Shown here piece after piece: positions 49,804-58,344 of a stretch of 64,000 nucleotides of DNA; within the stretch, counting starts at the first letter, position 1, and every line of letters starts with the position of its first letter. The stretch lies in assembly GCF_021390325.1 (NCBI RefSeq), contig NZ_JAJUWU010000018.1, positions 1 through 64,000 of the forward strand, in the 5' to 3' direction. Made by a program: the position numbers and the translations under genes. The notes under the pieces were generated by a model, which saw only the letters and a list, made by a program, of their open reading frames with translations, was not told the DNA's origin and did no database searches. This stretch comes from Jiella avicenniae (GTDB taxonomy: Bacteria > Pseudomonadota > Alphaproteobacteria > Rhizobiales > Rhizobiaceae).

Positions 49804-50687
49804 TCGATGTTCTGCACCTGCTCGCGGAACTGGTCGACGAGGACCTTGAGATCGAGCCCGATCGCCGTCAGCGAGGCCGCGTTGGACTTCGAACAGATGG
49901 TATTCGATTCGCGGTGAAATTCCTGTGAAAGGAAGTCGAGCCGCCGGCCGATCACCCCGCCGGCGTCGAGCAGCGCCCCGGCGGCCGCGAGATGGGCGCG
50001 CAGCCGGTCGATCTCCTCGCGGATGTCGGCCCGCGCGGCGAGGATCGCCGCCTCCTGGTGAAGCCGGACGGGGTCGAGGCCCTCGCTCGCCGCGGTGAGC
50101 GCCTCGACCTGCTCCTTGAGACGCCTCGCGATCGCCTCGGTGGTGCGCGCCGGGTCGCCGTCGGCCCGTTCGACGAGGGTGCCGATCTCGGCCAGCCGGT
50201 CGGCAAGGACGCCGTGCAGCGCCGCGCCCTCTTCGCGCCGCGTCTCTTCCAGCCGCGCCAGCGCCGCGTCGAATCCCTCGACGACGGCGGCGTCGCGTGC
50301 CCCGGAGGCGGTGTCGTCGAGCGCTTCCTCGGCGACGTCGATCAGGCCCTTGATGGCGAGAAGCCCGTCGGCGGTCGGCGGGGCGGCATGGCCGTCCGCG
50401 ACGAGGCGGCTCGACATGGCGAGGATCTTCGACAGCATCTCCTCGTTGACGACGAGGGCCGGAACGCCGGCCTCGCGCCGCCACTGCAGGCTGGCCTGGA
50501 GATTGCCCCGGGAAACCGTGGCGGCGAGACGGCGGCGGAGGTCCGCTTCGAGATGCTCCATGCCCTGGGGCAGCCGGAAGCGGACGTCGAGCCCCTTGCC
50601 GTTGACCGCGCGCAACTCCCAGACGAAGCTGCCCGCAGGCGTCTCGACTTCGGCGCGGGCAAAGCCCGTCATGCTCCTGACCGCCAT
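49800..50687 (-). CDS. YicC-family endoribonuclease
   Basis: 295 residues from the ATG at 50687. It shows the family opening [28 protein letters not shown], and the C-terminal DUF1732 segment [23 protein letters not shown] with the conserved Glu/His cluster. YicC proteins (YloC/YicC) are endoribonucleases involved in stationary-phase survival and sRNA turnover. GGAGAGGG lies upstream. It is coupled to gmk. Confidence 0.93.
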   Translation of the reverse strand: MAVRSMTGFARAEVETPAGSFVWELRAVNGKGLDVRFRLPQGMEHLEADLRRRLAATVSRGNLQASLQWRREAGVPALVVNEEMLSKILAMSSRLVADGHAAPPTADGLLAIKGLIDVAEEALDDTASGARDAAVVEGFDAALARLEETRREEGAALHGVLADRLAEIGTLVERADGDPARTTEAIARRLKEQVEALTAASEGLDPVRLHQEAAILAARADIREEIDRLRAHLAAAGALLDAGGVIGRRLDFLSQEFHRESNTICSKSNAASLTAIGLDLKVLVDQFREQVQNIE

Positions 50688-50842
50688 TGCGCGCCCTCTC
50701 CGATCGGATCCGGGGCCGGCGAAGCGGGCCGGCCCATTGGCGACTGAGTGTCCCATCGCGGCCTTCGGATCAAGCCCCGAGGGCAGAGCCGAGGCCCATG
50801 GCGACGGCTCCGGCCGCGTCGCCCGGCGTCACCGGTGGACGT

Positions 50843-51976
50843 TCACCCGCCCGAGGCGGCTTCTTCCTCGGCGTTTCGCTGGCGCTGCAGCGCCCGGTAT
50901 TTCGCGACGTTGTTGTTGTGCTCCTTGAGCGAGGAGGCGAAGACGTGACCGCCGGTGCCGTCGGCGACGAAGAAGAGATCGTCGGTCTCGAGCGGATGGG
51001 CGACCGCTTCGAGCGCCGCCCGGCCGGGATTGGCGATCGGCCCCGGCGGCAGGCCGCGGATCTTGTAGGTGTTGTAGGGCGTCTCGCTGTCCTTGTCGGA
51101 CTGGCTGACCGGCTGGCCGGAGGGTTTGCCCTCGCCGCCATAGACCCCGTAGAGGAAGGTCGGATCGGAATCGAGCCGCATCCCCTTCTTCAGCCGGTTG
51201 ATGAACACCGAGGCGACGTGGGGCCTTTCGCCGGCGATGCCGGTCTCGCGCTCGACGATCGAGGCGAGGGTGATGAACTGGCCGATGTCCTTGATCGGCA
51301 GGTCCGGTTCGCGCCCTTCCCAGATCTCCTCGACGAGCTGGTCCTGGGCGCCCTTCATCTGCCGCACCACCTCCTTGCGGGTGGTGCCGCGCTGGACGAG
51401 ATAGGTGTCCGGCTTGAGCGTCCCCTCGGGCACCTCGCCGGGCATGTCCCCGGTCAGGAAGTCGGCATTGGCGATCCGCTCATAGGCGCGATAGACGGTC
51501 CAGCCTTCGGGAATCGTCACGGCGTGCATGATCGATTCGCCGCTCTTCAGCTTCTCCATCACCTGCCGCATCGAGGCGCCGGCCGGGAAGGCGTATTCGC
51601 CGGCCTTCAGCTGGCCGCCGGCGCCGGACAGGCGCACGCCGTATTCGAACACCTGGGCGTCGGAGACGATCCCTTCGCTCTCCAGGCCGCTGGCGATCGA
51701 GGAGACCCCCGTCGAGCGCGGGACGACATAGGTCGCCTCCTTCGTCAGCGGCCCGGGCCGCTCGAATTCGCTCTTGCCCCAATAGAGGATCGCGCCGACG
51801 GCCAGAAGCACGAACAGGCCCGCCGTCAGGCAGAAATTCAGGAAGATCACCAGCTGGTTGCGGGAGTGGCGCGAGCGCCTCGGCGGCTTGGGGGCCGGCG
51901 AGGACTGAAATTTCCGGCCGCGCGGGTTCCGACGGTCGTCGCCGCTGCCGTCTGCGTAGTGATCGTTCACCGACAT
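50843..51976 (-). CDS. mltG: Endolytic transglycosylase MltG
   Basis: Membrane-anchored lytic transglycosylase that ends growing glycan strands. From the ATG at 51976 it has 377 residues: a basic, Ser/Pro-rich cytoplasmic N-terminus, a span at about 43-66, a LysM-like region (TYVVPRSTGVSSIASGLESEGIV), and the catalytic YceG domain with LASIVERETGIAGERPHVASVFINRL (active Glu in VERETG) and SPYNTY-like ETPYNTYKIRGLPPGPIANPG. Followed 155 bp later by yicC. The usual upstream gene fabF is not here. Confidence 0.93.
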   Translation of the reverse strand: MSVNDHYADGSGDDRRNPRGRKFQSSPAPKPPRRSRHSRNQLVIFLNFCLTAGLFVLLAVGAILYWGKSEFERPGPLTKEATYVVPRSTGVSSIASGLESEGIVSDAQVFEYGVRLSGAGGQLKAGEYAFPAGASMRQVMEKLKSGESIMHAVTIPEGWTVYRAYERIANADFLTGDMPGEVPEGTLKPDTYLVQRGTTRKEVVRQMKGAQDQLVEEIWEGREPDLPIKDIGQFITLASIVERETGIAGERPHVASVFINRLKKGMRLDSDPTFLYGVYGGEGKPSGQPVSQSDKDSETPYNTYKIRGLPPGPIANPGRAALEAVAHPLETDDLFFVADGTGGHVFASSLKEHNNNVAKYRALQRQRNAEEEAASGG

Positions 51977-52099
51977 CCCCTCTCGCGCGCCCTCGTTCGC
52001 CCGCTCTGGCACCATGCCAATGTGGCAAAACGCCGGACGACGCAAGGAAAGTCGGCCCGACGCCGGGCGAACGGCGCCTGCCGACCGGGTCTGCGCCGC

Positions 52100-52573
52100 T
52101 CAGGCAAGGGCGTTGAGATCGCTGCGCAGGCGGTCCGGATCGCCGGCGATCCCGAGCGCCTCTTCGAGCTCGGCCTGCGTCCATTCCCACAGCGGCACGG
52201 CGTCGGCGAGGATGTCCCGGCCGGCATCCGTCAGCGAAAGGCGGCGCAGACGCCGGTCCTTCTCGTCCGGCGACACCCGGAGCAGCCCTCGCCGTTCCAG
52301 CGGCTTCAGATTGGCCGTCAGGGTCGTGCGGTCCATGCCGAGAAGGTCGGCGACCGAACCCAGCGTCGGCGGCTCGGGGCGGTTGAGCGACATCAGGATC
52401 GAGAACTGGCCGCTCTTCAGGTCGAGCGGCCGGAATGCCTCGTCGAACTTGCGGGCGATCGCCCGGGCCGCCCGCTGGCTGTGCAGGCATAGGCAGTTGT
52501 CGCGAACCCGGATGGTGGTGGTGAAGGGCACCATGTTCGAAGCTTCGGCATGCGAATCATTTCGGTTTGACAT
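52100..52573 (-). CDS. MarR-family transcriptional regulator
   Basis: 157 residues with a winged helix: PTLGSVADLLGMDRTTLTANLKPLERRGLLRVSPDEKDRRLRRLSLTD. The N-terminal DNCLCLHSQRAARAI has two cysteines that could act in thiol-based sensing of electrophiles (as in OhrR-like regulators). It is divergent from the glutathione transferase gene at 52629; the 55-bp gap holds overlapping promoters and the palindrome GTTGATATCAAC. Auto-repression and repression of the downstream cluster are inferred. Confidence 0.9.
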   Translation of the reverse strand: MSNRNDSHAEASNMVPFTTTIRVRDNCLCLHSQRAARAIARKFDEAFRPLDLKSGQFSILMSLNRPEPPTLGSVADLLGMDRTTLTANLKPLERRGLLRVSPDEKDRRLRRLSLTDAGRDILADAVPLWEWTQAELEEALGIAGDPDRLRSDLNALA

Positions 52574-52595
52574 AGGACGTTTATGTTGATATCAA
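52567..52595 (+). promoter_or_regulatory. Sigma-70-type promoter of the detoxification cluster
   Basis: TTGACA at 52567-52572, a 17-bp spacer, then TATCAA at 52590-52595. The -35 is perfect and the spacing optimal. The -10 lies inside the palindrome at 52585-52596, so a bound dimer would block polymerase. The leader to the TTG start is about 27 nt. Confidence 0.6.
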
Positions 52596-52603
52596 CGTTT
52601 ATG
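52577..52603. promoter_or_regulatory. MarR operator candidate (palindrome plus direct repeats)
   Basis: The 12-bp perfect palindrome GTTGATATCAAC (52585-52596) is flanked by two direct copies of ACGTTTATG (52577-52585 and 52595-52603), 18 bp apart. It sits between the MarR start (52573) and the transferase start (52629), covering both promoters. Such short palindromes are typical MarR sites. Confidence 0.65.
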
Positions 52604-52628
52604 TCCAGTCGGGAATTGGGAGGTTCCG

Positions 52629-53318
52629 TTGCAATCGTCTTCGAATCCACAGGTTTCGATCGTCGTCACCGCCTACGACTGGGTGCCTTCCTTCGCGCAG
52701 GGCTACGTCCGCGACCTGCGGGTGCGCTGGGCGCTGAACGAGGCGAAATTGCCCTACGAAGCCCGGCTGATCGACCACCGGCAGAAGAGCGAGCCGGAGC
52801 ACCTCGCCCGCCAGCCCTTCGGCCAGGTGCCGGCGATCGACATGGACGGCGGCTCGATGTTCGAGTCCGGCGCGATCGTCTGGACGATCGCCGAGGCGAG
52901 CGACCATCTCCTTCCCAAGGGCCCGGCGGAGCGCCGGCAGGCGCTGACCTGGAGCTTCGCCGCACTCAACACCGTCGAGCCCGTGGTGGCGCGTCTGGTC
53001 GAAATTGCCTTCTTCCTCGACGACGAGGAGCTGAAGGCGAAGCTCCGCCCCGGCGCCGTATCGGCGGTCGAGACGCGCCTCGCCCAGCTCCAGGCGGCGC
53101 TCGGCGAGCGCGACTTCCTGGTGGGCGAGTTCTTCGCGCCCGACATCCTGATGGCCACCGTGCTGCGCAACCTCGGCCACGGCGACGTTCTCGCCGGCTT
53201 TCCGGCGCTCGAGCGGTATCTGGAGCGCTGCCTTGCCCGGCCCGCCTTCGAAAAGGCGCTCGCCGAGCAGGTCGAGCCCTTCGCCAGAAATGCCGCCCGC
53301 TACGAAGTCGCCGCCTGA
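52629..53318 (+). CDS. Glutathione S-transferase-like protein (first gene of cluster)
   Basis: 229 residues. The thioredoxin-like N-terminal domain has RVRWALNEAKLPYEARLID and QPFGQVPAIDMDGGSMFESGAIVWTIAE (the P and E-S that bind the gamma-glutamyl group); the helical C-terminal domain has DFLVGEFFAPDILMATVLRNL. It opens with TTG at 52629, chosen because GGGAGG sits 5 nt upstream and no ATG is available near it. Probably conjugates electrophiles or reduces quinones with glutathione. Confidence 0.88.
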   Translation: MQSSSNPQVSIVVTAYDWVPSFAQGYVRDLRVRWALNEAKLPYEARLIDHRQKSEPEHLARQPFGQVPAIDMDGGSMFESGAIVWTIAEASDHLLPKGPAERRQALTWSFAALNTVEPVVARLVEIAFFLDDEELKAKLRPGAVSAVETRLAQLQAALGERDFLVGEFFAPDILMATVLRNLGHGDVLAGFPALERYLERCLARPAFEKALAEQVEPFARNAARYEVAA

Positions 53319-53350
53319 ACCGATCCGCCGTCGCTGCAAGGACACCACCG

Positions 53351-54046
53351 ATGAGCGAAGCCGAACTCAGGCCGGCGGGCGAACTCGCCCGGCTCGCGCC
53401 CCGGCATTTCCCCAATGAGAGCGCCGCCTATCGCCGGGCCCGGACCGAGCTTCTCGCCGAGGAGATCGAGCTGCGGCGCCACCTCGCCCGCGTCGCGGCG
53501 CTGCGACGGACGCTTCCGCCCGGCGGCGAGGTCTCGCGCGACTACCGCTTCGCGACTGGAAAGGGCGAGGTCGGGCTGGCCGATCTCTTCGGCCCGCACG
53601 ACACGCTCGTCCTCTACAGCTTCATGTACGGGCCGAAGCGCCGGGACGTGTGCCCGATGTGCGCGGCGACGATGAGCGCCTGGGACGGCGAGGCCCCGCA
53701 TATCGAGCGCCGCGTCGCCTTCGCCATGGTCGCCCGCTCGCCGATCGTGCGGATCAGGGGGCTTGCCGAAGAGCGCGGCTGGCGGAACCTGAAGCTCTAT
53801 GGCGACCCGTCCGGCGACTATACGGCCGACTATGTCGGCGACCGGGATTCGGACATGCCCGCCTACAACGTCTTCTCGCGCAAGGACGGGACGATCCGGC
53901 ACTTCTGGGCCCCCGAAGGCGGCAGCGAGATCGCCGATCCCGGCCAGGACCCGCACATGGCGCCGGACCTCAACCCGCTCTGGACCATCCTCGACACGAC
54001 GCCCGAGGGGCGCGGCACCGACTGGTATCCGAGCCTTCGATACTGA
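53351..54046 (+). CDS. DUF899 thioredoxin-like protein
   Basis: 231 residues. The family hallmark is YSFMYGPKRRDVCPMCAATMSAWDG, with a CPMC pair in a thioredoxin fold, followed by DTTPEGRGTDWYPSLRY at the end. Proteins of this family frequently occur in clusters with VOC/glyoxalase and DUF1428 genes; their substrate is not known. It starts 32 bp after the transferase stop, same strand. Confidence 0.88.
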   Translation: MSEAELRPAGELARLAPRHFPNESAAYRRARTELLAEEIELRRHLARVAALRRTLPPGGEVSRDYRFATGKGEVGLADLFGPHDTLVLYSFMYGPKRRDVCPMCAATMSAWDGEAPHIERRVAFAMVARSPIVRIRGLAEERGWRNLKLYGDPSGDYTADYVGDRDSDMPAYNVFSRKDGTIRHFWAPEGGSEIADPGQDPHMAPDLNPLWTILDTTPEGRGTDWYPSLRY

Positions 54047-54085
54047 CAGAGCAGCTCGCGAGGCGCGGCCGAGAAAGGACATGCG

Positions 54086-54697
54086 ATGCGCAAGATCGTG
54101 GCGGGCCTGTTCCAGTCCCTCGACGGCGTCGTCCAGGCGCCCGGCGGCCCGCAGGAGGACGAAAGCGGCGGCTTTGCCTTCGGCGGCTGGCTGGTTCCGC
54201 ATTTCAGCGAGACGACGGGGGCCTTCATCGACGAGGTCTTCTCCGGCGCGTTCGACCTGCTGCTGGGGCGCAGGACCTACGACATCTTCGCCGGCCACTG
54301 GCCGAAGATCGAGGGCGACCCCTTCGCCGACAAGTTCAACGCGGCGGCGAAATATGTGCTCACATCGTCGCGCGAGCCGCTCGCCTGGCACAATTCCCAC
54401 CGGCTGGAAGACTTCGCCGCCGTCAGGGCGCTGAAGGAGACCGACGGGCCACGGCTGATCGTTCAGGGATCGAGCACGATCTATCCCGGACTCGTGGAGA
54501 ACGGCCTGATCGACCGGCTCTATCTCATCACCTTCCCGGTCATTCTCGGCACCGGCAAACGGGCGCTTCCAGGCGTCATGCCCGGAGCCTTCCGGCTGGT
54601 CGACACCAGAGTTTCCGAGAGCGGCGCGATCATCGCCGTCTACGAGCCGTCCGGGGAAGTCCGCACCGGCTCGTTCGCGCTGGAGGACCGGGGATGA
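54086..54697 (+). CDS. Dihydrofolate reductase-like (RibD C-terminal domain) protein
   Basis: 203 residues of the DHFR-like fold: MRKIVAGLFQSLDGVVQAPGG at the N-terminus, LLLGRRTYDIFAGHWP, LIVQGSSTIYPGLVENGLIDRLYLITFPVILGTGKR near the C-terminus. Such proteins bind NADPH and reduce varied small substrates; true folate reductase is unlikely. AAAGGA lies before the ATG. The stop overlaps the next start (ATGA at 54694-54697). Confidence 0.88.
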   Translation: MRKIVAGLFQSLDGVVQAPGGPQEDESGGFAFGGWLVPHFSETTGAFIDEVFSGAFDLLLGRRTYDIFAGHWPKIEGDPFADKFNAAAKYVLTSSREPLAWHNSHRLEDFAAVRALKETDGPRLIVQGSSTIYPGLVENGLIDRLYLITFPVILGTGKRALPGVMPGAFRLVDTRVSESGAIIAVYEPSGEVRTGSFALEDRG

Positions 54698-55353
54698 CGC
54701 TGCAGCTCTTCGCCCATCCCTTCTCCTCCTACTGCCAGAAGGCGCTGATCGCGCTCTACGAGAACGACATCGCCTTCGAATTCCGGATGCTCGGCCCCGA
54801 CGCGCCCGACACCTTCGGCGAGTTGAAAGCGCATTGGCCGATCGGAAAATTCCCGCTGCTTCTGGACGACGGCCGGCCGATCGTCGAAGCCTCGATCATC
54901 ATCGAGCATCTGGCGCTGCATTACCCCGGCCCCGTCCGGCTGATCCCGGACGATCCGAAGGCGGCCCTGCAAGTCCGGTTCTGGGATCGCTTCTTCGACA
55001 ACTACATTGCGACGCCGCAGCAGAAGTTCGTCATCGACGCCCTGTCTCCCGAGGGCAGCCGCGATCCCTACGGGGTCGAGCGCGCCGGCGCGATGCTCGA
55101 CACCGCCTATGCCCATCTCGACCGCCACATGCAGGGCCGCGAATGGGTGGCAGGAGAGACGTTCTCCCTCGCCGACTGCGCCGCCGCGCCGCAGCTCTTC
55201 TATGCCGACTGGACCCATCCGATCGGCGACCGATTTCCGGCCGTCACCGCGTATCGCGAACGGCTGAAGGCGCGCCCTTCCTTCGCCCGCTGCATCGATG
55301 AGGCACGACCCTATCGCCCGCTTTTCCCGCTCGGCGCGCCGGACCGGGACTGA
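54694..55353 (+). CDS. Glutathione S-transferase-like protein (second)
   Basis: 219 residues with FAHPFSSYCQKALIALYENDIAFEFR (the Ser/Cys of the N-terminal active site), GKFPLLLDDGRPIVEASIIIEHLAL (gamma-glutamyl binding) and EWVAGETFSLADCAAAP. It is only distantly similar to the transferase at 52629, so it is not a recent duplicate. Coupled to the DHFR-like gene by a four-base overlap. Confidence 0.9.
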   Translation: MTLQLFAHPFSSYCQKALIALYENDIAFEFRMLGPDAPDTFGELKAHWPIGKFPLLLDDGRPIVEASIIIEHLALHYPGPVRLIPDDPKAALQVRFWDRFFDNYIATPQQKFVIDALSPEGSRDPYGVERAGAMLDTAYAHLDRHMQGREWVAGETFSLADCAAAPQLFYADWTHPIGDRFPAVTAYRERLKARPSFARCIDEARPYRPLFPLGAPDRD

Positions 55354-55418
55354 AGCCGGAAGACCGACCCGAAACCGGCGAGCGATCCGCCAGACAGTGA
55401 AGTGAAGTGAAGCGTCTT

Positions 55419-55856
55419 ATGAGCGAAAAGATCTTCGTCAATCTCCCCGTCGGCGACGTGAAGCGTTCGACCGCCTTCTACGAAGCCCTCGGCGCCAAAA
55501 AGAACGAGCGGTTCTCCAACGAGACGACGTCCGGGATGGTGATTTCGGACACCATCCACGTCATGCTGCTCTCCCACGATCGCTGGCGCGACTTCACGAC
55601 CAAGGCCATTCCCGATGCCAAGACGAGCGCGCAGGTGCTGCTCTGCCTGACGATGGACAGCCGCGAAGCCTGCGACGCCGCCGTCGCCGCGGCGGTCGCC
55701 GCCGGCGGCACGGCCGATCCGACGCCGAAACAGGACTACGGCTTCATGTATGGCCGCTCCTACGAAGATCCGGACGGACACATCTGGGAAGTCACCTGGA
55801 TGGATCTCGCCGCGATGGAAAAGGCCATGGCCGGCGGCGAGCCTCAGGCAGACTAA
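55419..55856 (+). CDS. VOC-family (glyoxalase-like) protein
   Basis: 145 residues, one vicinal-oxygen-chelate pair: KIFVNLPVGDVKRSTAFYEALGAKK, then TTSGMVISDTIHVMLLSHDRW and GFMYGRSYEDPDGHIWEVTWMD, matching the bleomycin-resistance/glyoxalase superfamily. The ligand Glu in WEVTW is present. ATG 55419 is preferred to a GTG at 55407. The next gene follows after 68 bp. Confidence 0.88.
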   Translation: MSEKIFVNLPVGDVKRSTAFYEALGAKKNERFSNETTSGMVISDTIHVMLLSHDRWRDFTTKAIPDAKTSAQVLLCLTMDSREACDAAVAAAVAAGGTADPTPKQDYGFMYGRSYEDPDGHIWEVTWMDLAAMEKAMAGGEPQAD

Positions 55857-55924
55857 GCCAGAAGCCGACAGCAAATCCGGCAATCCCCCGACCTCCCGTC
55901 CCAATGCCGAAAAGGACGAAACCA

Positions 55925-56632
55925 ATGAGCTACATCCAGGGCTTCGTGACGGCGGTGCCGACCGCGAAGCGTGCCGCCTTCGAGGACCATGCCCGCAAGG
56001 CGGCGGCGCTGATGCGCGAGTTCGGCGCGAGCCGCGTCGTCGATGCCTGGGGCGTCGACGTTCCGGACGGCAAGGTCAACGACTTCAAGGGCGCCGTCGC
56101 TTCAAAGGACGACGAGACCGTCTGCTTCGGCTGGATGGAGTTTCCCGATGCGCCGACCGCCAAGGCCTGTTTCGACAGGATGATGGCCGATCCGCGCATG
56201 CGCGAACTCGGCGACATGCCCTTCGACGGCAAGCGGATGATCTTCGGTGGCTTCGAGACGCTGATGGACGAGGGCGGGTCCGTCGAGGGTGGCTATGTCG
56301 ACGGCTTCGTCATTCCCGTCCCTTCGGGCAATCGCGAGGCCTTCCGCGCCATGGCGCTGTCCGCATGGCCGATTTTTCGCGACCATGGAGCGAGGCGGGA
56401 CGTCGAAGCCTGGGGCATCGACGTCCCGCGGGGCGAGGTCACCGACTTCTTTCGTGCCGCCCATGCCGGGGACGACGAGGCCATCGTTTTCGCCTTTGTG
56501 GAATGGGACGACAAGGCGTCGCGCGACGCCGGCATGAAGGCGATGATGGAAGACGAGCGGATGGCAACGATGCCGTCCGAAATGCCCTTCGACGGCAAAC
56601 GCATGATCTTCGCCGGCTTCGAGGTCATCTGA
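55925..56632 (+). CDS. Tandem DUF1428 protein
   Basis: 235 residues made of two DUF1428 copies of about 118 residues. Each opens with a YIQGFVTAVP/YVDGFVIPVP strand, has a WGVDVP/WGIDVP element and ends MPFDGKRMIFGGFE / MPFDGKRMIFAGFE, at about residues 101-115 and 219-232. Ordinary DUF1428 proteins have only one copy. The fold is a dimeric alpha+beta barrel of unknown function; the fusion would place both subunits of a dimer in one chain. It starts at the ATG at 55925 with GGAC upstream. Confidence 0.9.
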   Translation: MSYIQGFVTAVPTAKRAAFEDHARKAAALMREFGASRVVDAWGVDVPDGKVNDFKGAVASKDDETVCFGWMEFPDAPTAKACFDRMMADPRMRELGDMPFDGKRMIFGGFETLMDEGGSVEGGYVDGFVIPVPSGNREAFRAMALSAWPIFRDHGARRDVEAWGIDVPRGEVTDFFRAAHAGDDEAIVFAFVEWDDKASRDAGMKAMMEDERMATMPSEMPFDGKRMIFAGFEVI

Positions 56633-56677
56633 ACGCGTCGCCGCGGCGGTCCCACCCCCGGACACAAGAGTGCTCGC

Positions 56678-57460
56678 ATGCCCAATCCGCACGGAACACC
56701 CATTTGGTACGAGCTTCTCACCCGCGACCAGGACGCGGCGCAGGCATTCTACGCCAAGGTCGTCGGCTGGACGATCGAAAGGCCGCAGATGGGGCCGCCC
56801 GGCGTCGACTACCGCGTCTGCGCGGCAGAGGACGGGCCGGTCGGCGGCATCATGAAGATGCCGGAGGGCGCGCCGATGCCACCGACATGGCTGATCTATT
56901 TCGGCGTCGGCGACGTCGACGCGACGGTGGAAAAGGCGCAAGGCCTCGGCGCGGCGGTCCACATGCCGCCGACCGACATCCCCGAAGTCGGCCGCTTCGC
57001 CTTCCTCGCCGATCCGCAGGGCACGATGTTCTATGTGATGCGCGGCTTTTCCGACCGGGACAGCCAAGCCTTCCAGGACGGGATGACCGCGCTTCCCGGC
57101 CACGCCGTCTGGAACGAGCTGACGGCGCCCGATCAGGACGCGGCGGTTGCCTTCTATGCTGAGCTTCTCGGCCTGAGGCAGGACGGCGCCATGCCGATGG
57201 GCGAACTCGGCGACTACAAATTCTGGTTCGCCGGCGACACGCGGATCGGCGCCGTCATGCCGCAGCCGCCCGGCGCCTCGGCGGGCTGGCAGGTCTATTT
57301 CTTCGTCGCCGACATCGATGCGGTGCATCGGCGGCTCGAAGCGGCCGGCGGCAGGGCGCTGCATGGGCCGAGCGAGATTCCCGGCGGCTCCTTCGCGATC
57401 GTCTCGGCCGATCCCGAGGGCGCCCGCTTCGGCCTCGTCGGCCCTCGCAGGAAGGGCTGA
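56678..57460 (+). CDS. VOC-family protein with two glyoxalase domains
   Basis: 260 residues with two VOC units, each opening HGTPIWYELLTRDQDAAQAFY and HAVWNELTAPDQDAAVAFYAELLGL. The first ends GRFAFLADPQGTMFYVM, the second GSFAIVSADPEGARFGLVGP. This duplicated form (CFP-30/antibiotic-resistance-like) binds or transforms unknown substrates. Only 5 bp separate it from the next gene. Confidence 0.9.
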   Translation: MPNPHGTPIWYELLTRDQDAAQAFYAKVVGWTIERPQMGPPGVDYRVCAAEDGPVGGIMKMPEGAPMPPTWLIYFGVGDVDATVEKAQGLGAAVHMPPTDIPEVGRFAFLADPQGTMFYVMRGFSDRDSQAFQDGMTALPGHAVWNELTAPDQDAAVAFYAELLGLRQDGAMPMGELGDYKFWFAGDTRIGAVMPQPPGASAGWQVYFFVADIDAVHRRLEAAGGRALHGPSEIPGGSFAIVSADPEGARFGLVGPRRKG

Positions 57461-57465
57461 AACTC

Positions 57466-57954
57466 ATGACGCGAGAAACGAAGGACGCCCTCGCCACCTG
57501 CCTGTGGTTCGACGGGAACGGCGAGGAGGCGGCACGGTTCTACGTCGATCTCTTTCCCGGCTCCTCCATCGACCGGATCATGCATGCGCCTGCGGATTAT
57601 CCTTCCGGCGCGGCCGGCAGCGTCCTGATGATCGACTTCACTCTGTTTGGACGACGCTTCCAGGCGCTGAACGGCGGACCGAACTTCACCTTCACCGAGG
57701 CGATCTCGCTGTCGATCGATTGCGACGGCCAGGACGAGGTCGATCGCTATCACGACGCCCTGTCGGCCCATCCCGAGAACGAAGCCTGCGGCTGGGTGAA
57801 GGACCGCTTCGGCCTCTCCTGGCAGATCGTTCCGCGCATTCTGCCCACCTTTCTCTGCGATCCGGACAGGGCGAAGGCGAAGCGGGTGATGGAAGCGATG
57901 ATGGCGATGAAAAAGATCGACGTCGCGGCGATCGAGCGCGCCGCCAAGGGCTGA
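57466..57954 (+). CDS. VOC-family PhnB-like protein
   Basis: 162 residues of the PhnB/3-demethylubiquinone-methyltransferase-like VOC group: ATCLWFDGNGEEAARFYVDLFPGSS at the start, GRRFQALNGGPNFTFTEAISLSIDC in the middle and CGWVKDRFGLSWQIVPRIL near the end. The methyltransferase name of this domain is historical; no SAM motif is present. It is the last of nine co-directional genes. GGAAGG is contributed by the end of the preceding gene. Confidence 0.9.
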   Translation: MTRETKDALATCLWFDGNGEEAARFYVDLFPGSSIDRIMHAPADYPSGAAGSVLMIDFTLFGRRFQALNGGPNFTFTEAISLSIDCDGQDEVDRYHDALSAHPENEACGWVKDRFGLSWQIVPRILPTFLCDPDRAKAKRVMEAMMAMKKIDVAAIERAAKG

Positions 57955-58149
57955 GTCCCAACGGGCTCGGCCGGAAGGTCGGCCAGAGGCGATCGGCCGA
58001 AGGAGCCCGGGCAAGGTCCGCCGACCTGCCGCTCCGTCGGCCGGAGACGGGCGGCCCGTCGCCCTGTTCGACGGGTCGCCCGTTCCTGCATGAAGCCGCC
58101 TCGGGGCGTCGGGCAGCCGCCGGAAACCCCCGGGAAATGGCCTAGGAGA

Positions 58150-58200
58150 TTCACACATTTCAGATCGCCTTCATCGGCGAGGCGATCTGAAACTTGTGAA
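58150..58200. repeat. Long imperfect hairpin beside dispersed repeats
   Basis: 20-bp arms (58150-58169 and 58181-58200) with two mismatches and an 11-nt loop, centred on CAGATCGCC / GGCGATCTG. It adjoins repeat copy A and is probably part of the same mobile or REP-like element. Confidence 0.6.
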
Positions 58201-58223
58201 TGTCGTAGGTCGAACGGCGGAGT

Positions 58224-58325
58224 GTGCACGAACGGGGCAATCGCTTGAAGGCGAGCGCCGTCGGCGACGCCTCGATCTCCCCCCTTGCGGGGGAGATGGG
58301 TGGCAACCCAGAGGGGGGTGTCGCG
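58224..58325 (+). repeat. Rhizobiales dispersed repeat, copy A
   Basis: Begins GTGCACG...GGGCAATCGCTTGAAGG and contains the palindromic core at 58274-58297 (ATCTCCCCCCTTGCGGGGGA). The core phrase is a widely dispersed intergenic element in Rhizobiales. Copy B lies inverted 20 bp downstream. Confidence 0.7.
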
Positions 58326-58344
58326 GCATGTTCGAGCAGTCCGG

